Shown here: positions 11,265 through 22,529 of the stretch, in pieces
Position numbering within the stretch: position 1 is the first letter of the stretch
How the letters are laid out: the number at the start of each line of letters is the position of its first letter
Assembly (NCBI GenBank): GCA_002007465.1
Contig: LNAC01000678.1
Coordinates: 659,928-723,927, forward strand
DNA from: Ailurus styani
Taxonomy: Eukaryota; Chordata; Mammalia; Carnivora; Ailuridae
DNA: 64,000 nt
Reading direction: 5' to 3'
The notes under the pieces: model-generated
Seen by the model: the letters and a program-made list of their open reading frames with translations, nothing else
Database searches by the model: none
Told to the model about the DNA's origin: nothing
Made by a program: the position numbers and the translations under genes

Positions 11265-12317
11265 CGTCAATAGGCCTAGGGCTTGACACAGAGGAAACAT
11301 ACCATTGATGTTTGATATTTTCCATTTTTTATCTGCCAACAAATGAAATTTAGCAAACCCCTCATTGTGAAATTGTGTACTATTAAGTGATCACGTTGGA
11401 TCATTCATTTCTGTTGGTTTGGTGTCAAAAAAAGACAGAAAAAGAAACAAGAAATAATTTTTCCTAAATACTGTCCTGTTGGAATACAAAGAAGCTACCC
11501 GGGAATTGCTAATTTACTTGTTTACTCCCTCCCTCACTTCTATTTGTAACATCTACCTGTCAGCTATGTATGTACATTGCTTTATAGACTGGCAAACATT
11601 GTCCTTAGCTATTTGAAATTTGATATAACCTGTTCGGCGTGACTGACATGGTAACCATTTTGTGTCATTGTCATTCTCAGCTTACTGGCATCTTCTGTCA
11701 GGCATTTTGAGTGGTGGAGATGGAGTTGGTAAATTTATATCTCTGCCTTTATTTTTACATTTAGAACTTTCAAACTCTTGAGTAGTGCCTGACATATTAT
11801 CTGTGTCATTCCATACATTACACATGTTCCAAGCATTTACTTCATTTTTTGTTGCTAAGACACTTATTAATATTGTCACTCAGGGACAGTGAACTCAATA
11901 CTAAAGTAGTCATTGTATTATTTCAATTTGTATCATGTATTGAAGCTAAAGAACAATAGATTATCTGCACTAGCCACTCTCGGCTACCTAATGGAGATCC
12001 CAAAAAAAAAATGGCATATATGAACAGAAATAGTGACATTGGAACAGCAGCCTGGAATTGGTGAATAATTCTTGCTCTTAAATACATCACGAGAGTAGCC
12101 CCAAATATTTCCCATCTATTTTCATAGGGGGTTAGAAATAATGGAGGATATATTTTAAATTTATATAAAATAGAAGTATATTCCATGCCTGGCACTGTAA
12201 GGAAATAGTCCTTGTTACTCAATTACCATACAATCCTTTCTTTTTTAAAAATTATTTCCTTCTTTTCTTCCATTCCATTCCCTTCCTCCTTCTATTCTTT
12301 TATCCTGTCTCTCTCTC
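11265..12317. other. Unique DNA
   Basis: No repeat recognised. Minus-strand frames at 11682-11879 and 11923-12222 have no splice or homology support that I can see. A pyrimidine-rich stretch at 12236-12330 precedes the SINE. Confidence 0.45.
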
Positions 12318-12318
12318 T

Positions 12319-12522
12319 TTTTTTTAAAGATTTTATTTATTTATTTGACACAGAGAGATCATATCACAAGTAGGCTGAGAGGCAGGCAGAGAGAGAGAGA
12401 GAGAGGAGGAAGCAGGCTCCCTCCTGAGCAGAGAGCCCGATGCGGGCCTCGATCCCAGGACCCCGAGACCATGACCTGAGCTGAAGGCAGAGGCCCCAAC
12501 CCACTGAGCCACCCAGGCGCCT
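12319..12522 (-). mobile_element. SINEC, mustelid-type
   Basis: Antisense copy: T-rich tail, (GA)n-expanded GGCAGAGAG block and head ending 'ccacccaggcgcc'. The target duplication is imperfect (atcctgtctc before, atcctctgtctc after) within a CT-rich target. Confidence 0.95.
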
Positions 12523-13106
12523 GATCCTCTGTCTCTTTATTCTTATTTCCATCTTTTCCTTTTTCTTCCTTTTCTAATTTCCATATCAAGCCTTTAATAA
12601 TATTCTTTTTAGTGAAACATACCATACTATGACCTATAATACTGATTTATACAAAATTAGCTGACAAACAAAAAAGCTTGGTCCTTCAAAAACTGCTATC
12701 TAGTATACATGTATAAGAGTGTATTTGGGAAGCAGATGGTTTTCTTGGAAGGAAGAGAAAGGCAAAACAAGAAATATAGCTATGATAATAATCTTAAAAG
12801 ATAGTGGTGAATAGAGACTTACTGTGCATCAAGAAATGTTCTAAGACATATTTGGTTTGAGATTTGTCTTCCTATGTAATGATCTCTGTTTTCCATTTTT
12901 AAAAACATGTTCCTATAATATATTTTTGTGTATACACATTTTGTTTGTTTTCCATCAGATAATGTATGTACGTATGTGTATGCATCAGTTGTGAAGATTA
13001 TTAACAGAAAAATGAAAACTGACTTTTAATGACTTTTAATTTTGTTAATATATATAAAGTAGAGATGCACCAAATAAACACTTGGACAGATGGCTTAAAC
13101 AAAGAG
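12523..13106. other. Unique DNA
   Basis: Nothing recognised apart from a short TGTA/CGTA patch at 12964-12985. Confidence 0.45.
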
Positions 13107-13177
13107 AGAAAAGAAAAGAAAAGAAAAGAAAAGAAAAGAAAAGAAAAGAAAAGAAAAGAAAAGAAAAGAAAAGAAAA
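13107..13177. repeat. (AAAAG)n pentanucleotide microsatellite
   Basis: Roughly 14 near-perfect AAAAG units. They produce meaningless low-complexity frames on both strands (KRKEK on plus, FLFFS on minus). Confidence 0.97.
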
Positions 13178-13229
13178 AAGAAATGTTCTCTGTATTATAC
13201 ATTTAATCATCACAGTAAAAGGAGTTTAC

Positions 13230-13254
13230 CTTAACTCCTTGGTAAGGAGTTAAG
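13230..13254. repeat. Perfect 11-base inverted repeat
   Basis: Arms cttaactcctt (13230-13240) and aaggagttaag (13244-13254) are exact complements separated by GGT. A hairpin is possible; no surrounding gene suggests a role. Confidence 0.9.
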
Positions 13255-14024
13255 ATACTTCTTGGTAACTCCTATGGTACGTTACTAGAACTATAAAAGA
13301 GATAAACTGAGGATTTCATGGCCTTAGACTGGGAGGGCTTTAGGGATATGCATGTGAAGTATTTCAACAGAGATAAAACATTTGGATCTGGAACTGGGAT
13401 GAATAATTGTGTGCTGATAGAGAAGGGATAAGTAAGGAACTGGACAGTACATTTTTCTCACTTGGAAATTTCTTATAGAGATCTATATATTTCTGAATCA
13501 GAATTTTAGGGTAATTTAGTAGTGAGAAGTAGGGATAGCCACCATTTTAAAAAATAATCTCAGTAATGCAATATTCAACAAGTCAGTGATGCTTACAAAC
13601 CTCTAGATTGAGAAATAACCTGAGCGGCTTGGTACAGACTGAAATCATAATTACTTGGAACTGAAGGTCCTTAACTACAATATAAAGGAGAAATGGTGGA
13701 TAGATCTGAAAAAATAAGTAATTATCAGAGAATGAGTTTCCTAATAAGGTTACTATTTCTGGTATTTATTTAAAACATTTTTTGAGAGTCAAATTCCTAT
13801 TGAAAGCTTTATGAATCAGTCAATGATCAAGATAGATATTTACTCTTGTGGACTGTGCATGCTAGTTAGGACAGACAAACAATAAGAAAACACACATAAA
13901 AAAGCAAAATTATTTTAGATAATGAGTGCTTTGAAGAAAGATTGAATCAGGGATAGGATAGGGTGATCAGAACAGTAGTGCTTAGAAAGACCTTAAACAT
14001 GAGAAGGAGAAGTTTATAAAATAT
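13255..14024. other. Unique DNA, possible ancient repeat at the end
   Basis: The stretch 13855-13975 has phrases such as 'attattttagataatgagtg' and 'ctttgaagaaagattgaatc' that recall a very old dispersed repeat; this is not firm. No gene seen. Confidence 0.35.
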
Positions 14025-14862
14025 GACACAAAGAAAACCAAATAATCCAATTTTAAAAAGGGGCAGAAGACATGAACAGACATTTCTTCCAAAGAAGATT
14101 TCCAACACACAAGAAAAGATGCCCATCATCATTTACCATTAAGAAAATGCAAATCAAAACTACAAGGAGTTTTATCACTTCTTACCTGTCAGAATAGCTA
14201 AAATCGATAACAGAGGAAACAACTGGAGTAGGCAAGAATGTGGAGAATCTTGTGCTCTATTGTAGGAATGTGAACTGGTACAGTCATTCTGAAAAACAGT
14301 ACAGAGTATCCTCAAAAAGTTAAAAATAGAATTGCCCTATAATCCGCAATCACACTACTGGGTATTTACCCAAAGAATACAAAAACACTAATTCAAAGGG
14401 ATACATGCACCCCTGTTTTTAACAACAATATTTACAATAGCCAAGATATGAAAATGTCCACTGATTAATGAATGGATAAAGAAGAGGTGGTATATACATA
14501 CAAGGGAATATTATTCAGCCATAAAAAACAATGAAATCTTGCCATTTGCAATGAAATGGTTGGAGCTAGAGAGTATTATGCTAAATGAAGTAAGTCAGTC
14601 AGAGAAAAACAAACACCATTTAATTTCACGGATATAGGAAATGTAATAAACAGAACAAATGAGCAAAGGGGAAAAAAAGAAAGAGGGCGAGACAAAACAA
14701 GAAACAGATTCTTAACTATGGAAAACAAGCTGGTAGCTGCCAGAGGGGATGAGGGTGAGTGGATGAGTGGAACCGGTCATGGGGTTACAGAGTACACTTG
14801 TTGTGATGAGCACTGGGTGATTAAAAACTTAAAAATTAAAAAATAATAAAAATTTTAAAACA
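14025..14862 (+). mobile_element. L1 3' end (ORF2 C-terminus plus 3' UTR), 5'-truncated
   Basis: Sense L1. It holds the degraded ORF2 C-terminal coding region ('tactgggtatttacccaaag', 'gaatggataaagaagaggtg', 'ggaatattattcagccataa'), then 'ggttggagctagagagtatt', 'gctaaatgaagtaagtcagt' and a carnivore-type 3' UTR ('gagcactgggtgattaaaaa') ending in an A-rich tail. Stops and frameshifts leave no long frame. Confidence 0.93.
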
Positions 14863-15107
14863 CAACAAAGTAAGGATATTAGAAAAAGAAGGCAAATGGA
14901 AAGGCATTTATTTACACATTTCTTTCTGATTATATTAACTTCACTTTTTGAGAGGGAAGACCTTGTTCTACTTATGTGGGGGATTCCAAACTTGCTTGAG
15001 TTCGAAGCAATTAGTTAATATATATGCCTTATAAGACAAATCCTCATTCAATTTTTCTGGGTATTATACTCGTTACACTTTACTTTTATTTGACCTAAAT
15101 AAAAGTA
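14863..15107. other. Unique DNA
   Basis: Nothing recognised. Confidence 0.4.
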
Positions 15108-15240
15108 CTGAATTAGAAGGTTGGAAACTCTACACGTTTCTAGCTCTAATTGTGCAATCTTGAACAAGTCATTTTTCAAATGTTCAATACTCTAATTTTA
15201 AAAAGAGGAATCAAAAAGAAGACTCAATTTATTCTAACTC
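15108..15240 (+). repeat. MIR relic
   Basis: The sequence 'ttctagctctaattgtgcaa', 'tcttgaacaagtcatttttc' and 'tactctaattttaaaaagag' follows the sense MIR order (ctctgccac, tgaccttgggcaagtta, cctcatctgtaaaatg). Confidence 0.55.
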
Positions 15241-15629
15241 TAAAAATGTATGACTTTATTGTTATTTTGGTATTTTAGTTAACCTATGAAGTTTTTTTAA
15301 TGTTCTTTTAGTAGAAATTAATTGCCTTTTCAAAAGCATATACTTATTCTCTACATTTAGTGATTAAATATTCTCAACAATGCCCAAAGACCTAGAACTA
15401 AAAATCAGAGTTAATTATTGGGGAAGAGACATCCATGTGGCTATTCATAGCAATTTTGTGTATTTTAAAAATATTTTGATTAATATATAATAAATTTTCA
15501 TCATCAGCGATCAGTAGTAAAGATGTATAATTAAGATCAGTTTTATACTTAAATGCTTCATATATTACATTGCTGCTCATTACATTTCTCAAATATTTAG
15601 ACCAATACTCATTGCTTCTGGTGCTATAT

Positions 15630-15985
15630 AGACTGAATGTATGTGTCCCCTCAAAATTCATATATTAAAACCTAATCCCCTATGAGACAGTAAGAGCAGT
15701 TGGGAGCTATGGAAGGTTATCAGGTCATGAAGATGGGGCTATCATGAATGAGATTAGTGCCCTTTTCAAAGAAGCTTCAGAGAGATCCCCCTCTCTTCCA
15801 ACATTTAAGGACCTAGGGAGAAGACAGCTGTCTATGAACCAGGAAATGGGATCCTACCAGATACTGACTCTGCCACCACCTAGATTTGGGTTTCCCAGAC
15901 TTCAGAACTATGAGAAGTAACTTTTTGTTGCCAGAAGTCACCCCAATAATGGGGCTCTGTTATAGAAGCTTGAAGAGACGACATC
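15630..15985 (+). mobile_element. Solo LTR, ERVL-MaLR-like (MLT1 type)
   Basis: About 350 bases in consensus order: 'gaatgtatgtgtcccctcaa' and 'tcatatattaaaacctaatc', then 'atcatgaatgagattagtgc'. Next come 'gctgtctatgaaccaggaaa', 'ccagacttcagaactatgag' and 'ctgttatagaagcttgaaga'. No internal retroviral genes accompany it. The exact subfamily name is from memory and could be wrong. Confidence 0.7.
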
Positions 15986-16067
15986 TGGTTGTATTTTTCT
16001 TATAGGTAGGTATTGTCAGTCTGAGGTGACACTATTTTAAAAATTGATTCATTGAAAATACTGGAGG

Positions 16068-16288
16068 GACGCCTCAGTTGCTCTGTCACAGTTAAGTGTC
16101 TGACTCTTGATTTTTAGCTTAGGTTATGATCTTGGGGTCCTGGGATGGAGCCCCATGTCAGGCTCTGCACTGAGCGCAGAGTCTGCTTGGGATTCTCTCT
16201 CTCCCTCTGCTCCTCCCCCTGCTTGTGTTCTCTCTCTCTCTCTCTTTCTCTGTAATAAATAAATAAGTAAAATATTTTTTAAAAAAAA
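16068..16288 (+). mobile_element. SINEC, older caniform type
   Basis: Sense copy: diverged head (gacgcctcagttgctctgtc), 'taagtgtctgactcttgatt', a CT-rich block and an A-rich tail. Target duplication gaaaatactggag at 16054-16066 and gaaaatactagaa at 16289-16301 (one mismatch). Confidence 0.93.
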
Positions 16289-16439
16289 GAAAATACTAGA
16301 AGAAAGTGTTATGTAATGGTCGAAGATCAAGACAGGATATCAAAACACTTTTATTTGCTTCTAAATTCTAAAACTTTGGTTAGCAAAAAGTCTATTATGC
16401 TGACACAAGACAAAAGATAACTTTTATGAATTAAAAAGT

Positions 16440-16570
16440 TGAACCTAATTTTAAACTCTGCCAAATACCTTGGGAAAACCATTTATGAGAAAGCAGTTCA
16501 TAGTCCTTAAAGGTAAAATAAGGATAATTGTACCTTTCCCCTACCAAATGCACAGTAAAATTAAAAGGAT
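16440..16570 (+). repeat. MIR relic (first of two neighbours)
   Basis: The sequence 'aattttaaactctgccaaat', 'accttgggaaaaccatttat' and 'aaggtaaaataaggataatt' fits the sense MIR order. Confidence 0.5.
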
Positions 16571-16639
16571 TAAAGATTCAGTCTGGTGCTTCGATGTCCT
16601 CAGAGAATAACACTAGTAAGCATAATGTGCCTTCATTAA

Positions 16640-16790
16640 CTGAGGCCTGTGGCATGTTATCTTAACCTTCCCTACCTTTGCTTCCTCATCTGTAAAATGG
16701 GGAACTAACAACCCCCTGCTTACCTAATTAATTTGTAGGTAGATTAATTAGTAAATGATAGCTTTCTACAGCCTTATTGGGGTGGTATCA
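16640..16790 (+). repeat. MIR relic
   Basis: The sequence 'atcttaaccttccctacctt' then 'tgcttcctcatctgtaaaat' and 'ggggaactaacaac' is a clear sense MIR core. Confidence 0.65.
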
Positions 16791-17082
16791 CATTATGGAC
16801 TGAAGGATCTACAACAGGCTACAGTTTGTGAGTAAAGGGTAAGACTCATTTTGTGAAATAGGTATGCCCTATACTTTAACAGTTTATGGCTATACTGCTT
16901 CATATTCAGCAAATTAATCCTATGTATTTAACATATCTAACTCTTAGTAAGAAAATCCCTGAAAACATGTCTCTTAATCTTCATTCTGTCTGAATGAAAT
17001 ATTTTTTCAGTACCTTCACTATATCTCTCAACAGCAAAATTACAAATTAAAAATGATTTCTTAGAGGATCTCATCATAAGAA

Positions 17083-17230
17083 AAAAATTGTAGCTATGTA
17101 TATTGATGGATGTTAACTAGAGCTACCATGGTGATCACTTTGCAATACATACAAATTTCAAATCATGATGCTGTAGACCTGAAACTAATATAAAGTTATA
17201 TGTCAATTATACCTCAATTTAAAAAAATAA
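17083..17230 (+). mobile_element. L1 3' UTR fragment
   Basis: The sequence 'ggatgttaactagagctacc', 'atggtgatcactttgcaata', 'gtagacctgaaactaatata' and 'tatgtcaattatacctcaat', then an A-rich tail, is the terminal 3' UTR of a mammalian L1. Severely 5'-truncated. Confidence 0.85.
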
Positions 17231-18278
17231 GATTTCCCTGCATCTTATATTATTAATAGAATTAATTTTTTGCTTGTTACTCCAATTTAGAAATTACATT
17301 ACTAAATTACATTTTCTAAAATGTACAACCCTATTTATATATATTAATATAAAACAAGAGTAATAATAACTGTGCGAAAGTTGTATTTATCATGTGTTAT
17401 TATATTATACATTAAACAACATATTTTAATTTTAATTATGAAATACCAAGCAAATAAGCCACTCACATACAGATGGAGTAAATGTTTACATTCTACCATG
17501 GTAAAGGTATATTTTTTGTTTCCTCTTCAAATATATCATTTCTAAATGAAAACTTCTTCCACATATTAAAATGACAAAAATAAAATTTTTCTCATTTCTT
17601 AATTTTTTTTCAAGGTAACTAGACATGTAAATTTTCTAAAAGGTCCTTTCTGCTAAGTAATATCATTATTTAGTATATCAGGTATCTGTTTCTCTGTTTT
17701 CCTGAGATTATAAACCCATAGGAATGTGAATTTACATTAAATTTACTAGTGTAAATATCCAGAAAGAATGCTTTTATAATTGGGTTCCTCTTGAGTGTCA
17801 TTTAACGTTTTTTTGCTTGTAAATAAAATAGCCCACATTTATTTTCTTTCATGTTATTACTGAGTATGTAAAAACAGTTAAATTTCAAGAGAGGATATCA
17901 TGTACCAAAAGTTTTGTTTTGCTCAGAGTATGAAACGTCTGGTGGTGGTTGTTTTTTTCACACCTTGTAGGGCTAGATTTACCTAGGATGAAATTTGGTT
18001 CTGCAGGCATCCTGTTGTGTTTTGACATTCACAATTAAACAATTCCACAACGCCCTAATTACATTACATTGGCTATAGAGACAGAATAAGATATTTCCCC
18101 CCATTTTCACAGAGTCAAACTGGCATAGTAATGAGACAATCTCACTAGGCAGCGAGGTCTTAATGCTGAGTATATTCTCTGACTAATCTTAGGATACTTT
18201 TTAGCTGATGCTAAAAACAATATTGACCTGGGGTAAAGAACAATAGCTCCAATTTTCTATTTGCTCTCTATCCCACAG
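17231..18278. other. Unique AT-rich DNA upstream of an exon candidate
   Basis: No repeat recognised. The GC content rises slightly from about 17930 to 18330. Possibly intronic if the 18279-18329 candidate is real. Confidence 0.4.
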
Positions 18279-18329
18279 AGCTCACCAAAAGAACTTTTCC
18301 TTGAATCGGTCCAACAGATTCAGAATCAG
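18279..18329 (+). other. Candidate 51-base internal exon
   Basis: A strong pyrimidine tract and acceptor (tttgctctctatcccacag, ending 18278) is followed by 51 bases and a good donor (cag|gtaaga, GT at 18330-18331). The 51 bases are 17 codons open in frame 1 (S-S-P-K-E-L-F-L-E-S-V-Q-Q-I-Q-N-Q, helical and coiled-coil-like). Frame 2 is also open; frame 3 has a stop. The length is a multiple of three, as in regulated cassette exons. I do not recognise the protein. It could be a cassette exon of a large gene, a lncRNA exon or a chance splice pair. Confidence 0.4.
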
Positions 18330-18969
18330 GTAAGACATAGCCCATAAGATACCAAAAAGTACATATTACATACACTTAATTTTTAAATTTTATGTTTTGT
18401 CAAAGAAGTAGCTTGAATTATATTGGTGCATCAGAATATGAAAGGAAGAACAAACCCATGCCTCTATGACAGATCTACTACTGTTTATTTTTCAACAAAT
18501 AGTTGTTCAGTTAAATATTTCATTCAATTTTAAGATTGATTTTTGCCTCCAGGCATTCTATTTGATCCATTGGTACTCTCACATAGGTGACAAGTTTTTT
18601 CTAAGATCAGGATAATAATATATTTGGTTACAAGAAACAGAAAATGATTCTGGTTAGTTTAGTCAATGTATGTGGGGTGGGAGTTATAGAATCTAGAAAA
18701 TTATTCAATAATGAGGTACTGGCAAAAGCTTAGCAGACACTCAAAGATCTCTTTTATACATTACAGAACAAGAGCATTTGATTTGAGGGAGGGCAAATTA
18801 CCAATTTGCAGAAGATTTCAAATGTCTATTCATTATCTACTTGCTTATATGAGGGGATATTTTCCCCATTTCTTAAATGAAAGTTTGCCTTTTTGCCAAA
18901 GTTCATTTGTTCAGTTAACATCTGCAGAGGTTGAGCTCAGTGTTAAACAGCCAAACTGAACTGGCCTTC
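18330..18969. other. Unique DNA
   Basis: Nothing recognised. The frame 18711-18959 lacks support. Confidence 0.4.
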
Positions 18970-18984
18970 AGAATAACAGATCCA

Positions 18985-19170
18985 GGGGCGCCTGGGTGGC
19001 TCAGTAGGTTAAAGCCTCTGCCTTTGGCTCAGGTCATGATCTCAGGGTCCTGGAATAGAGCCCTGCATCGGGCTGCCTGCTCAGCAGGAGCCTGCTTCCT
19101 CCTCTCTCTCTGCCTGCCTCTCTGCCTACTTATAATCTCCCTCTCTCTGTCAAATAAAAAAAATAAAAAA
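18985..19170 (+). mobile_element. SINEC, mustelid-type
   Basis: Sense copy starting 'ggggcgcctgggtggctcag', with an A-rich tail. Target duplication agaataacagatcca at 18970-18984 and agaatatcagatcta at 19171-19185 (two mismatches). Together with flanking sequence it creates a spurious 108-residue frame at 18931-19257. Confidence 0.97.
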
Positions 19171-19185
19171 AGAATATCAGATCTA

Positions 19186-19758
19186 CTTATTTTGACTTTG
19201 CAACCAATGACAAAATTAGATCAACTGTGCACAACTATATCAGAGCTTAGCAAATGAAGTTAAACTACACTTGGCTTACATATTACAAGAATATACTGAT
19301 ATATAGCTGCAGTGTTCTATTTTATTTCTAGCATGACCTTCAACTGATCAATATTATATTTTTAATAGTATGTGAAGATTCTATTTTGAAAGTAGCATTG
19401 CTCTTCTTTGTTACTTCCCAGAAATATCTTTTTATTAAAAGCATAAACAACTGGAATCATATTGACCCAGCTCCTCTTAAAGCAATGGCTTCAATTAATT
19501 CCTCTGTGTTGGTTCTGGGTCCCCATTGCACCAAAAGTTTACTCTGCCAGAAACAGAGTTGTCCTGTAATCATGTTTCACACTTTGCAGGGTTTATCCTG
19601 CAGAACTGAAACTCTGAATTTCACCGGAATTTTATTCTATGTATCTGATGCCATCTTTCATCCATCTTCCAGAAAGCCCACATAATTCCTTGGAGCAGAC
19701 TTTCTTGTTTTCTAGCATTGTTAACCCTTTCTCTGTCTGTCTTTCTGTGTCTCTCTAT

Positions 19759-19797
<39 letters not shown>

Positions 19798-20530
19798 TTC
19801 TGTATATACACCCTGGGATTTGTAGTGGAAAATAGAAAGAAGGTAGTCATGCATATGCATAGTTTTTGTTATTCAAATTTCAGTTGGCTATTCTTTTATC
19901 TCAACATAAAAGTTTGAAAATTTTATTTCAAATATTTGATAGTCACAGAGAAATTTTAAGCGTGGAATAGCATGCTGAGATATGTATATTAGAAAGATAA
20001 ATTTGGCAAATTTTGAAGGTTAGTTTGAAAAGTCTCAAAACGGCAGGAAAAGAAATAGAGGGAAGCTCTTTAAACTATTTAAATGAGAATTATTAGGGCA
20101 AAGTTAAGGTAGAAGCTCTCATAAGGAAGAGGCATATAGAATATACTTTGCGTGGTGTGGGTGCACGGGGCTCCTTAGATGGATGTGGACATGAAAGGAG
20201 AGGCGAGAGTTTGCAATGCCTTCTGAGTTTCTGTTTTAGGTCGGAGTTGCTAGAGAGGCCATTCAGTAAAGTAGGAAATATAAAGAAGTGGATTGGGTCA
20301 AAAGGACATATAAACTTCATTTGGCCCTCGAATGATCAGTTTAGAGCTCAGAACCCATCACTGTGACGGAGATTTAGATTTAAGGATTATCAGGATATAG
20401 GTGGTAGTTAAAATCAGAGGAAGCTATGACATTACATAGAGTATTCAGGTAGAATGAAAAGAGAACCATGGACAAAATGCTGGAGGAAAATAAATAATGG
20501 TTAATTAAAGAAGAAAACAGAGAACAAATA
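19186..20530. other. Unique DNA with a CA tract
   Basis: No repeat recognised other than the CA tract at 19762-19797. The 99-residue frame at 19386-19685 has no splice signals I would trust. The segment 20100-20350 is somewhat GC-richer, without recognisable content. Confidence 0.4.
19762..19797. repeat. (CA)n microsatellite with CG interruptions
   Basis: CACGCGCGCG then about 13 CA units. The alternating purine-pyrimidine run is Z-DNA-prone. Confidence 0.95.
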
Positions 20531-20575
20531 ATCATAATAAGATAATAAGATAATAAGATAAATAAGATAATGAGA
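20531..20575. repeat. AAGAT/AATAAGAT short tandem repeat
   Basis: Units of ATAAGATA repeated about five times with slight length changes. Confidence 0.8.
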
Positions 20576-20867
20576 ACATGAGAATGTTGTGGTAGTGGAG
20601 AGCTCTGTTGAATCACATAGAGGACAGCCAACCAGAATGAATCCTCTGGATTTGGGAATTAGAAAGATGGCTTTCTTTGGTAGAACATTTGAATTACATG
20701 GAGGAGTCAGGTAGGAGAATGAGTAGAGAGTATGCAAGTGAACTTGAGGAGTTGAGTTTGAGTTTAAGGAGTTTGAGGAATAAAACAAAGTTAGAGAAGC
20801 ATTGAAACTATGAAATTATTTTTATGATATATATAAAGAAATGCATAAAATTATCACTAGCTATGCC

Positions 20868-20923
20868 AAATAAAAATTAAATAAAAATAAAATAAATAAA
20901 AATTAAATAAATATAAAATAAAT
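20868..20923. repeat. (AAAT)n low-complexity DNA, left part
   Basis: AAAT/AAATTAAAT steps abut the SINE at 20924. Confidence 0.85.
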
Positions 20924-21098
20924 GGGGGCAACTGGGTGGTTCAGTGGGTTAAGCCTCTGCCTTCGGCTCAGGTCATGATCCCAGGGTCCTGGGATCGAAC
21001 CCCATCAGGCTCTCTGCTCAGTGGAGAGCCTGCTTCTCCCTCTCTCTCTGCCTACTTGTGATCTCTCTCTCTGTCAAATAAATAAATAAAATCTTAAA
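20924..21098 (+). mobile_element. SINEC, mustelid-type, short
   Basis: Sense copy 'gggggcaactgggtggttca' to 'aataaataaaatctt', inserted in AAAT-rich DNA. Its own AAAT tail merges with the host tract, so the target duplication cannot be resolved. Confidence 0.93.
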
Positions 21099-21195
21099 AA
21101 AATAAATAAATTAATAAATAAATAATGTTAATTCCAATAAATAAAAATAAAATAAATATAAATACAAATAAATATAAAATTAAATTAAATTTTAA
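21099..21195. repeat. (AAAT)n low-complexity DNA, right part
   Basis: Continues the AAAT-rich tract on the other side of the SINE. Confidence 0.85.
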
Positions 21196-21439
21196 AAAAT
21201 GAAAAGCAGAATTCTAATATTTTTGAAAAGAGAACTCCAAATTTAAATATCAAATGTTAATAGTACTTTTACTGGAATTTGAATTATTTCCTGGAATGGA
21301 GATTTTTTGGAGAATAGAAATAAATCCAGAGTACCCATTACTTCTGCAGGAAGGACACCACTCTATACAATATGAGATAAAGATTTCAGGAGAAATATAG
21401 AATGTATAGTAAAATGTTATAATGGTGTACATTGAATGG

Positions 21440-21800
21440 CTTTGTTCTGATTTTAGCCAGAGTCACTTATCTATTACCATAATAATGCTGCATAATAAAC
21501 AACCACAAATTTCCATGGGATATGTTAATAAATGTTCCTTTCTGTTGATGAGTCTATGGGTCAGCTGGGTGATTCTGCTAAGGGCCTGGCTTGACTCATT
21601 TCAGCTGGGCTTGCTCATGGGTCTTGGGTCAACTGCTAGGTCAGCTGGGTGCCACTGGGTCTAGGATGGACTCAAATGTGTCATTATAATCTCCTCGATG
21701 AATCTGTCATATTATTTTGACAGACTAGCCCAGATATTTCCCATGGCAACCACATGGAGGAAAGACAAAGTAAAAATGTTGTTTGTTTTTTTTTACACGA
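21440..21800. repeat. Probable ancient interspersed repeat, class uncertain
   Basis: The phrases 'accataataatgctgcataa', 'atgggtcagctgggtgattc', 'ctgggcttgctcatgggtct' and 'aaccacatggaggaaagaca' resemble old mammalian LTR/MER repeats with the motif 'ctgcataacaaaccacc'. Internal CAGCTGGG repeats occur three times. The family is not named. Confidence 0.4.
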
Positions 21801-22280
21801 GAGGTTTTTCAAGTCTCTGTTTCACTGAAGTTTGTGAACTATAATATTAACCAAAGCAAGTCACACATGCGAGCTGAGTCAGTATGAGAGGGCACTAGCA
21901 AATGGTGTAAGAATAAGGAGTTGTGGAAAAACTGTAATAATAATGCTTTCACAGTTCATCACAACATACACAGAGAGAGATATGGTCTGAATGCATAAAA
22001 TAACACCTTAATTTAAAAAAATCTACTTGCTCCGATCTATCATGTTTTTGATCAGATATTGTCATTTATGTTTATAAGCATGTCTAAAACATAATTTGTG
22101 AAACATAATTTATATATCAATACATGATTGAAAGTATTAAAATCAAACACGAAAAGAAATGAATAGTCTGGAAATGTCTAAAACATAAGTTTTATATCAT
22201 AATAACTAATTGCACAACTTCACTTCCCTAAGCCTGAGATTCAATAATATCTTTTTTTCATGGTAGGGGTCAACCTCAAA
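21801..22280. other. Unique DNA
   Basis: Nothing recognised. A local duplication shares 'gtctaaaacataa' at about 22082 and 22177. Confidence 0.4.
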
Positions 22281-22294
22281 TATCTTTTGCAGGA

Positions 22295-22513
22295 GGGCGC
22301 ATGGATGGCTCAGTTGTTAAGCCTTTGCCTTCAGCTTATGTCATGATCCCGGGGTCCTAGAATCGAGCTCCACATCGAGCCCCGCGTGGGGCTCCCTGCT
22401 CAACGGGAGGCCTGCTTCTCCCACTCACATTCCCCCTGCTTGTTTTCCCTCTCTTGCTGTCTCTCTCTCTCTCTCTCTCTCTGTCAAATGAATAAATAAA
22501 ATCTTTAAAAATA
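22295..22513 (+). mobile_element. SINEC, caniform type with expanded (CT)n
   Basis: Sense copy, head 'gggcgcatggatggctcagt', with an unusual GC-rich middle (22373-22410), (CT)n of about 12 units and an AT tail. Target duplication tatcttttgcagga at 22281-22294 and tataccttttgcagga at 22514-22529. Confidence 0.93.
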
Positions 22514-22529
22514 TATACCTTTTGCAGGA

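Noticed and set aside
13001..13253. Opposite-strand frames with K-R-K-E-K and F-L-F-F-S repeats
   Set aside because: They are translations of the AAAAG microsatellite, not genes.
15630..15985. Possible retroviral gene content next to the LTR-like element
   Set aside because: No gag, pol or env-like frames adjoin; it is a solo LTR relic.
18931..19257. A 108-residue frame
   Set aside because: Mostly SINE head and CT block; the same peptide pattern recurs wherever a SINE is read in that frame.
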